Shown one piece after another: positions 11,204-22,900 of a stretch of DNA of 64,000 nucleotides. The notes under the pieces were generated by a model, which saw only the letters and a list, made by a program, of their open reading frames with translations, had not been told where the DNA came from and did no database searches. The DNA is taken from NCBI GenBank assembly GCA_024305745.1, contig JAHRBS010000004.1:1922001-1986000 (forward strand). Direction: 5' to 3'. Within the stretch, counting starts at the first letter, position 1; every line of letters begins with the position of its first letter. The position numbers and the translations under genes are program-made. The stretch comes from Polyporus tsugae (taxonomy: Eukaryota; Basidiomycota; Agaricomycetes; Polyporales; Polyporaceae).

Positions 11204-12538
11204 GCGAGGTACCCGGTGAGAATGGGGTAGAGAAGCGTATGTGCAATATATGCGACGAAATGAGGGAGCGTGGAGGTGGAAGACAGGGACCGGGCGAGAG
11301 GACTGCTCAGGCTGGACGAGGGTGCGGTGCGCCTCCTATAAGTTACATACAGTGGCTGTCGGCAAAGTCCGGTCAATGCAAACCCGGCTTCCCAGTCCTT
11401 GCTCTCGTGCCCATGTGCCCATCGTCGCTCCCACACGCCCCAGTTCTCGCCTTGCAATCCTCTCAATCTGTTTTGTCATCCTGGCCTAAGTGCCCACCGC
11501 CCGTCCGTCCTTGGCTCCCGCTGCGATTCAGACTCACCCCATTCAAGATATCCGAGCGCGTCCGAGCCGTTTCCGGGAGGGTCCCATCCCCCTTATCGCC
11601 ATGTCCAGTCCATTGGACCCTTGCGGGGTGCGAGATGCTGCTTACTATTTCCCCTTGATCTTATTGTCTCCATGCATGTCCGGGTGCCAGGGCCTGGTCC
11701 TCGTCCCATGTCGCCTATCGGGCCATCCCGTCTTACTCTAGCGGAAGTTGCTGCGGATCTTTGGATCTACACAAGCTCAAAAAGTTCGGGAGAACATAGG
11801 ATTATAGTCGTCGGCCCGAGGTTGTATACATGTTCGGCGGCGGAACTAGTTACTCTGACTCTCTGAGGCTATGAGCGCTCGAGTTTTGACTCCCTCCGTC
11901 GTCATTAATATTCTGACTTCTACTAAGTTATAGGCACGATCAGGCCCGCGTACGAGAGAACGGGCGAGTACTAGTGGACTGCACCGCCAAGGCACAGTAT
12001 ACGAACTCCGGGTCACGGGCCTGCCTACCGCGAGAACCCGTTCTCCGCCTACCAAGCCCTTGGACCGTCGAAGTTGGACGCAGCTCAAACGTATCATTCA
12101 TGCTAACGAAACACGCCCGTCTCATTTCGACAGGATAGGGATATGGTCTATCCGAATCTCATATAAACTAGGCTCTAGTTCATTTACGGAGTTGCATCGG
12201 CCAAATCCAATGGACCTGAATCCCGGAGATTCATGGCACAGTGCAAACGAGCCGAGGCAACAAACAAACCTACCCCGCACCTCCGCATTCAAACGTCCAA
12301 CGATGCCCGCTCGTATGACTATACCCTCATCCTGTCCATCAAGCCTTCTCCCGCCTCTGTGCGGATCGACGTTGGTCCGAGGTAAAGCCCACCACATCTT
12401 TTGCGCAACCCGGACGTCTCGTGGCGTGCGCCGGACGAACGTCGGTGAGCATGCCCTTCGCACCTACATAAACCTCCTGAATGCGATATGCGAGCCCCCG
12501 ACCATCTTGCGTGGGCGGACCAGTCACCAGTGGCAGCC
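11204..12538. other. Long intergenic stretch upstream of the GH131 gene
   Basis: 1.3 kb separating the divergent hypothetical gene and the GH131 gene. Open frames here (for example around 11400-11866) have no recognisable domain and lack coding character. It presumably contains the GH131 promoter. No confident TATA box or regulator site could be assigned. Confidence 0.4.
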
Positions 12539-14031
12539 ATGAAAGGCATACTACCTCTCCTCCTTTCCGTATTCACATCAGCACGTTCTTTGGGACCGAA
12601 GGTTCAGCAATTACACGTAAGTGCGAACAAGGGCCGGGTGCCTCTTATGTGTCACGTCTGCGCCGCCCTGCGGGAGTTGCAGCATCCGGAGACGAGCAGT
12701 GGCTTACTTCGGCTCTTTGCAGGACTGCTGCTGACTTCGACGAATGGTCCTGGAGCAACCAAGTTGGGACGTACCAGACGTATATCTACGTAAGTGCCCT
12801 GGTTCAGTTTGATTCTGTCGCACGCTTGATGGATGTTTGACTGTCGTCCACAGGGAAACCTACATGTATGTGGCGCAACGCTGTCCCTGGGGTGACAGTC
12901 AGTCCGATGCTCACCGACTCCACCGCATCGCCCAGGGCGAGACGGCGTCTTCGTGGTTGACACTTGGAAGCGAGTATGAGAACCCCGCAAGTACGTCACC
13001 ACTCATAGCCTAAGGCGGCTTGACGTCGCCTGGTAGTGGCGCATTGACCGCATGTCTTCGAGTGCCGACCATTTGCTGTAGCCACGGGCGAGAAGCAGGG
13101 CGTCGAGGTGAAGATCAACGCCGAGTCGACCTGGAATGGTGGCCCCATGCTCCGAACCGAGCTGTTGCCACAAACGACCAACTCCCTCTCCGGACACCTC
13201 TTTTTCCACGTCTCGCTGCAGATCCCCACGGTCAACCCTCCAGGTCCGTGATCAAGCTTGTCGCTTTGCCTTTGATCCGCGACTGACGTAGGGTGCTGTC
13301 GACTTACCGGCGTCATACGTTCCCGCAGATCCGGCATACGAGCACCAGGTGGGTTTGTTCCATATGCAATGACGTAGAAGGGAGACGCTGAGACACGACT
13401 CACTGTCGACGTAGATTGTGTTCTGGGAAGGCCACTATGCCGACATCAAGTACGGCCAGCTATCTGGTGAGCGGCGACCTGTCCGGCGAGCGTCGAATTG
13501 AGTGGAGCTCATGCATGTGATTGCAGGTCAAAATGGCATCGCGGATACCCTGCAAGTTATAACCGGAGGGAAGGGCATTTGGTCCGTGCAGCCTGTGAAG
13601 GGTACCTGGGTGCGTTATGCTATCGCGATGAAACGCTCGCGTTGCGATTTGCTTTGTATCGTGCCGGTTGTCATCGTCGAAGGCTGATCTCCTACAATTC
13701 CTTTATATAGTACAACTTCATTCTCGAGACCGGCTCGCCTGGCGGCCTGTGGGTTTCCACCGGCAGCGATGCGCTTGAGAAAGTGTACGACGGCTCGCTT
13801 AACGGAAACGGCGGCACCGACTGGCACATCGGTGTGTCCGTTTTCTCGGTATTTCTTTTCCTTTTTTTTTGTCCGTCAGAAGGCAGGCACGTTAGCCCAC
13901 GCCGGGGGACCGGATTTGACGTCAGATGCATGAGGCTGCCCCTGAACGGGAACACCCAGCAGATCAACGAGACCGACTTGTACTACAGCGGGATTTACGC
14001 TGAAGACTCTGGTCCTACCACTCAGCCGTGA
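12539..14031 (+). CDS. Secreted glycoside hydrolase family 131 (GH131) beta-glucanase
   Basis: GH131 enzymes are fungal beta-glucanases acting on beta-1,3/1,6- and beta-1,4-glucans. The frame opens with a signal peptide (MKGILPLLLSVFTSARS). Assembled exons give DFDEWSWSNQVGTYQTYIY, GNLH (12854-12865), GETASSWLTLGSEYENPA (12936-12990), TGEKQGVEVKINAESTWNGG with PMLRTELLPQ (13082-13243), DPAYEHQ (13329-13348), IVFWEGHYADIKYGQLSG (13415-13466), ITGGKGIWSVQPVKGTW (13527-13609), then LWVSTGSDALEKVYDG (13711-13835) and LYYSGIYAEDSG (13926-14031). EHQ...FWEGHY, STGSDAL and the DWHIG...RLP pair are family hallmarks as I remember them. The junction between the signal peptide and the first domain exon is uncertain: the acceptor at 12697-12700 keeps frame, but the N-terminal strand looks poor. 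A GH3 gene lies 1.2 kb downstream on the same strand. Confidence 0.85.
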
Positions 14032-15202
14032 ATTCGAGTGTGCGAGGGATGTTCAATGTTGGGTCTCCACATCTGAAGGAGACAGAAACGCGGGACAGTC
14101 GGTATATATCACTTTCCCTGTCGATCCGAACTCAAGAAGCATAGCCAAATTGAAATATACCTTGCAGACATGCCGGTGCTCGCACCTTCTCGTTGAGGTG
14201 GCGCCCTCATGCTATCCTTCCCCAGAGGTTTTTTGTCCTGAAGATGACATCATGTGCACACACCACGAGAACAAATGCGCCCACCGTAAGGGTCCTCTTG
14301 CGATGCGAGGCTCGTTGTCGGGCGCATGACCAGTGGAAGCATATTTGACTCGCCAAATACCACGATATTGAAATGTTAGGTGTAGGGCGGACATGTGTAT
14401 GGAGCTTGGGAGATGTGGTTGGTCTTGTGGCCCGGGGTGTCAGGTCGATTACAAGTTCTGCAACCGTCGGCGAGCGGCCCGCTTCGAACACCCTCATTCC
14501 GTCCCAAACCCATTTCCGTGCGTCGATTCAACGGCGTTCAAAAAGGCCGGCCAATTTAAGTGTACTTAGTCGCAGCCAAGGCGGAGACACGCCAAATTCG
14601 GAAGAGGACATGATGCGGTCACCGCAGCTGCCGGCATATCTTCGGAGGTCGATCCCAACACATATCCCTCTCATTCTCTCGACCGGCAAGATTTTTTTCT
14701 TTTTCTCTCAGCTTCTTGTACGAACCGGCTTCAAGTATTATCGCCGACCGGGGCGGGTTATAGTGGGTGCCACCAAGCATGGTCGATCAGTCGGGTGTCG
14801 GCCGCTGTCCCCCAGGAAACCTAACTGGGCCTGGGAGGCATGGATTCATATGACACCGCATCTACGACTCGCGTTCCACCAAGTCAATCAAGCATACGAA
14901 GACCTGGTGACCATATGCCCCGCCGCCTTCCATCGCATGAGAACTAGCGGCCCAATGACGACCCGCTTCCGATGTGAAGATGGACGGTTCTTGATTTTAG
15001 CTAATTCTAGCTGGAACGCATTAATTGGCAGATGCATCGTGCCTCTCTATCCGCGCCCTTCTTCCTTGCTTGAAGCTTGAAGTCGCGGTTCCGCGCGGAT
15101 ACATTAAAGGGGCGACCGAGGACGTTCGCCTGCTGCCCCTCGCACGCCGACTGTCTCCCTCTGGGTGCCTCTGACATTGTTCGACGTGGTAGCGGCAGGA
15201 AA
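14032..15202. other. GH131-GH3 intergenic region
   Basis: 1.17 kb between two same-strand secreted hydrolase genes. It holds the GH131 3' flank and the GH3 promoter. ATTAAA lies about 95 bp upstream of the GH3 ATG. One CCGGGG (14748-14753) fits the fungal carbon-catabolite-repressor consensus SYGGRG, but so short a match proves little. Open frames here (14373-15080) have no recognisable domain. Confidence 0.4.
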
Positions 15203-18200
15203 ATGGCCTTCCCTCTCATCCCCGCGGTCGTCGCCCTCGCGTGTGCGCTCGCACTGGGCCCGTCTCTCGGACTCGCGGCTGATGTAGATGCGTGCAGCAC
15301 TGGGAGCGGGTACGTGTGCGATCAAAATTTTGTTCCATCCGTTTTGGATGCCCGCACGGATGGGAAGCTGACGGATCGCGGCTGTTCCCAGGTCAAATCT
15401 GACGACGTGCTCGCCTGGATACACTTGTCAGACCCTGAACAACAGTGAGTGCTGCGCGCATCTGAGGGTCGTGTGCCATGCTCTGGAATACTTAGCTGAT
15501 GCGTGTAATGATAGCTTCGATCTGTGTTATTGACCAGCAGACGCCCTCGAGCAAGACGGCGGGCACTGCAGTCATCCACACTGACGTCGCGAACATCGCG
15601 GCGGAATGGACTGCCGCGTACGCAAAGGTTGGCATTGGCGCAATAGAGATGGTCGGACTTGGAGCGGGCGACTAATGTTGGCTCGCGCAGGCAAAGCCAA
15701 TCGTCGCGAACCTATCCAACACCGACAAGTCCAATCTCGGCACAGGTAGGAGCTCACTTCATGTTATGAGTCTGACGAGAGCGGCGTGTGTTGAATGACT
15801 ACTAGGTCTCGGCTTGATTGGAGGTTCGGCCATCCACCATCCACATGGAACACCACGTTGAGAGTTACATGCTGGCTTATCACAGGACCCTGCATTGGGA
15901 CGACACCGTCTATTCCCGCCATTGCCAACTTCTCCGGGCTGTGTCTGCAAGGTTCGTATGGCTGCATCATCGTTGATATTCTACTGAGACGTTGTGCAAC
16001 ACACGCAGACAGCCCGGTTGGCGTGCGCTTTGTCGACGGCAACTCCGTCTTTCCTGCGTACGTTTTCGCAGTTCCCTGCACGCCACGGTTCCGGGTGGCT
16101 AATTGACGCGACCTCTCCAGTGAGATCAATGCAGCCGCCACGTACGTATTCATTCATGATGGTCAGTGTCCTGTTGGGAGTCCTGACCAAAACAACTGCA
16201 GGTGGAACCGCACTCTGATCCGCCAGCGTGGCGAGGCGATGGGAGCGGAGTTCCGTGGTAAAGGCATCCACGTCGCGCTCGGACCTATGATGTAAGTCCA
16301 CAAGACGAGTCCATGTCATATCACTGTGACTTGACGCGTCACAAACTAGGAACCTTATGCGGGCGCCGGCTGCTGGCCGCAACTGGGAAGGGTAAGCAAG
16401 GCTAATTAATCAATGTCCTTCCAATTCCGTCGGTTGGCCGTTGACATCAAGGTTTGGGTTCTGTGACGTAGAGCGGGGGCTGATCCGTTCCTGACGGGAG
16501 AAGTGGCGCATGAGATGATCGTCGGCATCCAGAGCCAGGGCGTCCAGGCCTGCGCAAAGCACTTCATCAACAAGTACGCCTCCTCCCCTCTCTCCCTGGC
16601 CCATTTCTTGACCGTCATCCACACCACATCAACAGCGAGCAGGAGCATTTCCGCGAGAGCAGCACTTCAAATGTTGATGATAAGTAAGTACCATTTGTCA
16701 ATCCATGTCCCCCGCTATGCTCAACAAACATTGCACAGGACGGTAGGATCCCACCTCTCGGTCGTTGAGGCACAGAGCTAATTTGTCTTCCTCAGCAACA
16801 TGAGCTGTATTCCCATCCCGTAAGCCTTTACAACCCTCGAGAGCATGGTTTGAGCTAATATGGGCCATGTAGTTCCTCCGCAGCGTGCAGGCCAACGTCG
16901 CCTCTGTTATGTGCAGCTACAGTAAGCCTCGCGAAATAGAAGCCAGAAGGCCGTGTTTCTCACTTTTCTTGTATAACAGACCAGAGTAAGTCCCCCGACG
17001 ACACCCATTGTGGGCAGAGCGTGACATGAGACTGTAGTCAACGGCACGTTCGCGTGTGAGAACGACAAGGCACTCAACGGCATCCTCAAGGGAGAGCTTG
17101 GCTTCCAAGGCTGTGAGTGGGTTCTACTCAGACCACCCGATCCCCTGCTGATCAGTGCTTCTAGATGTCATGTCCGGTATGTGTCGCTTTCAGTGCACCG
17201 GTGGATTGGTCTGCTGATGTTTGTCGAAAGACTGGTACGCCACCCACTCGACGGCACCGGCCGTGAATGGTGGACTGGACGTAAGTCCCATTTATCATCT
17301 GCGCCTGACCGTTCTTAGAGTATTGTGCAGATGACCATGCCCGGAGACGAGTTCTTCGCGTCATTCAGCAGGTAAGTATGTCATTTTGGTCGGCAAGGCA
17401 TGCCCCTGACGGCGTTTGCGAACTAGCTACTTTGGAAGCAATTTGGTCAATGCTATCAAGAACGGGGATGTTCCGCAAGCACGACTTGACGTGAGCATGG
17501 TGTTCCTACTGTGAAGTGATCTGCCTCACCTTCCCATAGGACATGGCGACTCGTATTTTGGCAGGATGGTATGGAAGCTCGTCTGCGTGGCGTCCCCCGT
17601 GTTCTGACATCTCGTGGGCAGGTTCTTGCTCGGCCAAGACTCAGGATACCCAGCGGTCAACTTCAATTCTTGGCTTTCCTTCGTTGGCTCCCACGTTAAC
17701 GTCCAAGGGGACCATGCAAGGCATGTATTCCTCTAAATGCGCACTTTGTTTTCAGACACTAAACCACGTTAAAGCCTCATACGTACCATCGGAGCTGCGT
17801 CTGCTGTCCTGCTGAAGAACAACCAGAACGCGCTTCCCTTGAGTGCCCCCAAGACAATGGCTATTGTTGGCACTGGCGCTCGGTCCGCCGCTGTTGGTCC
17901 TAACGAGTGGGTGTATGCGGGACTACTGGCAATACCATCTCTAACTATGCTGTTTATAGGTGTCTTGACCACAGTTGCAATGACGGCGTGCTGGCTATTG
18001 GCTGGGGAAGCGGGTCAGTAGATCGGTTTCGTTCCGGGTACAGCACCAGTCTACATCTGACCCACCGATAGGACCGCATATTTCCCGTACCTTATTGCCG
18101 TCAGTATCACCCCTTGCGGCCATCGTGTCTACGATTGACATTGACTGTTCTTGCTTTGCAGCCGCTCGATGCCATTTCGACCCGCGCGAAGGCACAGGGG

Positions 18201-19531
18201 ACGAGCGTTTCCTCCTGGACGTTCAGCGACGACGCAAACTTGTCGAAGAACACCGCATCCGGCAAAAACGTTGCTCTCGTCTTCATCACGGCTGATAGCG
18301 GGTAAGGGCTCCATATCTGTTTCACAAGGGTTTCCTCTCACTCTGGTCCCAAAGCGAAGCGCAGTACACGGTTGAGGGCAATGCAGGAGACCGCAACGAC
18401 TTGGATGCTTGGCATAATGGCGTACGTGTCATTCATTCGTCAGGATGTGCGAAAGCCCAACTAATTCTCCTTCTATAGGATGCTATCGTCGAGCAAGTGG
18501 CCAGCGTCAACAACAATACTATCGTTGTAGTCAACAGCGTTGGACCCATCATCATGGACGCCTGGATTGAGAACCCTAATGGTACGTTGCTGCCTACTCA
18601 CTATTGCGCTTCGCTGATTAACAATCCCTTTCCTTGCAGTTACGGCTGTGGTAAGATACATTATCGCCCACTGACGTCGCCCACTTTTTGACTGCTCCCA
18701 ATTTACCAGATCTGGGCCGGGCTTCCTGGACAAGAGGCCGGAAACGCAATCACCGACATCCTTTACGGTGACGTTAATCCAAGGTGAACCTGTCCCAGTA
18801 TATGCGTCCTGAACCATGCAGTATTGACCAGGTTATTCAGCGGGAGAATTCCGTTCACCATCGCGAAGAACGAGTCCGATTACTCCGCTCGCGTCACGTA
18901 CACGGGCTCTGGGATCGTGCCAATCAACTACACTGAAGGCATCTCCATTGACTATCGCCACTTTGACGCCGTACGAACGGTTCATTTAGCGTTTCGACTA
19001 CATAGTTCAAACTAACCATGCTCATCAACAGGCCAACATCGAGCCCCGTTTTGAGTTCGGCTTCGGCTTGTCTTACACAACGTTCTCGTACTCCAACTTG
19101 AAGATTAGCGGTTCCACGGCTGGCGGCTCGCGCCAAAGCCTTGGTCCCGGCTCTTCGCTCGACCCCTGGTAAGTAGATATGGTTTGATTGCTCAGACGCA
19201 ATCTCACAAGGTGTTCCACAGGCTCCACGACCCGGTCGTGACCGTCTCGTTCACGCTCACCAACACCGGCTCGAAGGCCGGCACGGAGGTTCCGCAGCTC
19301 TACACCTCCCCGCCCGCGTCCGCGAAGCAGGCGCCCAACAACCTGAAGGGCTTCGACGCCGTCTTCCTTGGACCCGGACAGTCTAAGACGGTAACCTTCG
19401 AGCTCTCCCGCTACGACTTCTCCTTCTGGGACGTTGTCTCCCAGAGCTGGCAAGTCGCCACGGGCCAGACTGGCATCTCCGTCGGCGCGAGCAGCAGGGA
19501 TGTGAAGCTGAAGGGTTCTATCACCAACTAA
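15203..19531 (+). CDS. Secreted glycoside hydrolase family 3 beta-glucosidase
   Basis: A GH3 enzyme that would hydrolyse terminal beta-glucosyl residues from cello-oligosaccharides or beta-glucans. It begins with a signal peptide (MAFPLIPAVVALACALALG) and a cysteine-containing segment (CSPGYTCQTLNN). The GH3 N-domain follows: GLCLQDSPVGVRFVDGNSVF, AATWNRTLIRQRGEAMGAEF, then ACAKHFINNEQEHFRESS, VASVMCSYNQINGTFACEN and the catalytic nucleophile Asp in GYVMSDW. The GH3 C-domain (LLKNNQNALPLS, CLDHSCNDGVLAIGWGSG, WAGLPGQEAGNAITDILYG) and a fibronectin-III-like end (GFGLSYTTFSYSNL, then NNLKGFDAVFLGPGQSKTVT) complete it. The gene is cut into more than twenty short exons, including exons of 4, 6 and 12 nt, and one intron uses a GC donor (17721-17774). 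Stop at 19529-19531. Full-length, no breaks seen. Confidence 0.95.
16739..16742 (+). other. 4-nt microexon of the GH3 gene
   Basis: Needed to keep frame between ...NVDD and QHELYSHP. The upstream exon ends AA at a GTAAGT donor (16685), CACAG precedes GACG, and GTAGG follows. Joining AA+G, ACG, CAA gives DDKTQHELYSHP, which matches the GH3 family pattern DD-x-T-x-HE. Skipping it shifts the frame. Confidence 0.75.
16980..16985 (+). other. 6-nt microexon of the GH3 gene
   Basis: ACCAGA lies between TAACAG and GTAAGT. With flanking split codons it encodes N-Q-I in CSYNQINGTFACEN, a conserved GH3 segment. Confidence 0.8.
17165..17176 (+). other. 12-nt microexon ending inside the GH3 catalytic Asp codon
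   Basis: Between TTCTAG and GTATGT. It supplies Y-V-M-S and the first base of the nucleophile Asp codon; the other two bases (17232-17233) open the next exon (DWYATHS). Confidence 0.85.
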
Positions 19532-19915
19532 CTGGGACGTGCAAAGGCTTAGCTCACGAAGGAATTGATCTATATCGCTTGGGGTTGACACGCACTTTCC
19601 TCACCTTCCTTAATCGATACCCGTACCATAATCGGATTTGCATGTTTTGTGGACAGCATATCGGAATCTATGTACATACATTATGACGAGAAAAATGAAG
19701 TCCATATGAGATCGGACAGTGGTAGTCGGGTGCAAGAAGGTGGAAAGCTGCTAGCCAGGGAAAGCACTAAAATCAACCTCGACAAAAGGGATCCAGAGCC
19801 AGTCAGTCCATGTCAGCATGTGCCTGTGCCGTAGCTGCGTATGTATGCGTACAGTGCGTAAAAAAGCCTTAGTGTAAGTACAGTGATCGCGTGTCCAGTT
19901 CTGTCCTGATGCCCT
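19532..19915. other. Convergent 3' flanks of GH3 and LIM genes
   Basis: A 384-bp region between two stop codons on opposite strands. No gene seen. Confidence 0.4.
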
Positions 19916-22900
19916 TCACGGAACCTCCTTGTTCTTCCCGCCGGTCAACTGCCGAACGAGGAACATGCCACGACCCTCACCCCCCTCGCTTTTGGTCCGC
20001 GCGGCATACCCAATAGCGGACTTGGGACGGGGGTAGCGCGATACACCAGGCCGGGGACCGTCATGCATCTTGATGGGACTCGACGTCAGCTGACGCGTGG
20101 GACTGAGCCCTCCGCCAGTGAGCTGTCGTACTAGGGATGGATCCGATCCGCCGATGCCGGTGAACTGGCGTGCCAGCGTGGTGGTTCCAGTGAGCTGGGG
20201 GGCAACGCCAAACGGTCCCCTGCTGCCTGTGTGGTTGGGGACGATGGGTGTGCTTCGTGTCGGCGAGGGCGAGCCCCGGCTTGCAAGCGGGAGGATGAGC
20301 TGCACAGCGCAAATCGTCAGCGTTCAGCGGTGGAGATCGTTGGAGAACGGGGCAGGCAGACCACTGACCATGCACTCCCGACACCACACCCCACTGTCCT
20401 TGTCCGTCTTCGCGGCGCTATCGAGCTTCTTGCCGCACCCCGCGCGCCCCTCTTCTTTTCTGCGCCCCTTCGCCTCCTTCCCACCGCAGACCAGACATGC
20501 TGCGTGCCAGCGAGAGCCTTGAGGCCCTGGCACGACGCCGCGCTCCATCGGGGACACGTTCTTGCGGCAGCCTGGGCACGTGTTCGCGCTCCCGAAGCGC
20601 GGTTGAGGGAACACGAACGACTGCTGTGTCGGCGGGGCGGTCTTGGGCGGTGCCTCGAAGCGGGGAGAGCTCGTGTGGTATGTTGCCATTGCGGTCTTCG
20701 GCGTGGAGTAGGATGGCTGCGACTGTGGCTGGGAGACCGGCACGGACCGAGGGATCTGGACGGGGTATGAACGCACGATCGTCCGCTCGGGCGGCGCGCA
20801 CTTCAGAGCGTGAGTATATGCGCCGTTAGAAAACCAGAGGTAGCACAGAACGACTCACCTCAACGTGACATGCCCCGCTTGGCCCGCGCACGAACACCGC
20901 CCGCCCGCCATCCTTGTCCTCAAACAATCCGTCGCACACCGTGCACCTGAAGCAGGAGGTATGGTACGTCTTCGGCGACACGCCGCTGCTCGAGGGCTGC
21001 TCAGGCACCGTCACGAACTTGCCCCCGTCCTTCTTGCTGAACAGCGGCTGGTGGCACCGTGCGCAACGCGAATCTGCCGGGAGCGGCTCTGGGATCGAAA
21101 TGTCGTGTGGCAGGAGCGTCCGCGACTTCGCCGTCGGGGTCGTCGTCTCGGACTGCGTCTTCGTTGGGGTGGCACGCTCGCGGTTGCCGGTGTGGTGCGA
21201 TATGACATCTTTCTCTGCCTTCGCATGGCCGCGTCGGGAGGGAGGGGAGAGCGATGGTGGAGTGGAAGGGCCGCTAGACTGAGTGGCTGCGTCGGAGAAG
21301 TCGGCGGCGAGGTCGGGGGTGGGTGGGATGGAGGAGGTGAAGGTGTAGTCCGTGGCCAAGGACGTCCTCGAAATGCTCTTCCGTAGCCCCATGTTGATGC
21401 CGAGTCCGACACGTTCTCTCGGTGGTGACGCGAGGTCGTGCACAGAGCGGGGAACCCGTGACATGGATCCGTTGCCGGTGAGCTCAGGCTCAATGCTGCT
21501 AATGGAGGTATCGGAGCTGAGGTCGATCAGGTCGCCAGTGGGTACTTTCGGGAACGATCCGAGCAGCGACTCCACTTCTGCGTCTCCTGTGCGGTCCCCT
21601 TTGAGCGTATAGTCCGTGTTTCCTGTGATATTGCGAGCAACGTAACTTGTAGTGCCTGCGTTGTCGCGGCGAACTTGGTCAGTATCCCCAGTCCTGTCCC
21701 GCCGTACGTACTCGCTCTCGCCAGTCCGATTACGGCGGACGTACTCCGTGCCACCAGTATTATCGCGGCGGATGCGAAGAGGCTGAATCGGACTCGAGAA
21801 TGAAGACACGTTATCGTCGAGAGCGGAAGACATTGCCCCGCTCGAGCGAGGTCGGGACTTCGAGCGGCGTTCACGACGGGTCGGTGTGGTCGTTTCCGAA
21901 GGGGGGAGGGCGACACGACTTGGGGATGACACTCCAGGGGAAGAGTGTCGGAGGAAACGCTGCTTCATCTCTTCGACGGCATCGGCGGTAGGCTGCCGTG
22001 ATACTGGGCTACCGTATCTTGGACTTCCGGTGCTAGTCAACCTCGACGAAATAGGCGAGCCTTGGTCATCCTCGGGATCGGGAGACCGTAGTCGATTGTA
22101 GCTACGTCGGGATGGGCTACCATCGCCAACGTCAGAACTCTGATACCGGGTCAGAGCTTCCCGAAGGGCGGGAGAGCCACCACTGGTCGAAGAATGGGCC
22201 CTCGCTCTGGCAGCGAGGCGCTCCGAGATGGGGCTGGAGTCGACGGCGGTAGAATAACGTTTCGACATAGGGCTATGCGTGGTGGGTGGGGATGTGGGTG
22301 TATGCATTGGGGGCGACGTTGGATTAATGAACTTCGCACCACGGCTTTCTGTCGTCTTGACAGGTGTGCTCTCCCGACTGCGTATGCCCAGCCTAATCTC
22401 GAGCTCCTCCAGCGCAGGACTCCCTTCCCGGCTCCTGCTAGTGCGCTTGGTGCCCCCAAGGTTGCTGCGCTCCTCGAAGGATTCGTCGTTCCTTGGTTTG
22501 CGCGGCGTGTTACCTGGTGTTCGCTTGAGGCAGGTGTCGAAGCAGTCTGCGCAACTCGGTCGGCCCAGAAGGTCGACCATCGGATGGTCACTGATGTTCT
22601 TGAAGCACCCTTCACAGCAGAAGCAGCGCTTATGCCATACCTTTCCGCTCGTCTCGACGAAGCCACCTTCGCTCTTCAAGACGAGCACAGGTTTTCGGCA
22701 GGAAGGACAGTCGCCCTTGGACCCGCCGTTGGCAGTGAAGCAGGGTCTACATAGAAATCGGGTGCCAGAACCGACATCCTCGATGGGGAGACCGGAACGG
22801 ATGGATGTGGGATCGGGGTATATTGTGGCATCGGGAGGGAAGGGCGCTGAGCAGAGGGCGCAGATGAAACTAGAGAGGGTTTCCTTGGGTTGAAGTATGG

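Noticed and set aside
11173..11866. Overlapping plus-strand ORFs
   Set aside because: Pro/Arg-rich composition typical of random GC-rich frames; no domain, no good start or splice context.
12488..12793. Alternative N-terminal frames for GH131
   Set aside because: They read into the conserved block in the wrong frame or lack a signal peptide; the 12539 start fits the secreted family better.
14748..14753. CCGGGG as a carbon-catabolite-repressor site
   Set aside because: A six-base degenerate match is expected often by chance in GC-rich DNA; kept only as a remark.
14373..15080. 235-codon frame between GH131 and GH3
   Set aside because: No recognisable domain and it overlaps the GH3 promoter region.
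19073..19591. Minus-strand ORF antisense to the GH3 C-terminus
   Set aside because: Shadow of the GH3 coding frame; no domain.
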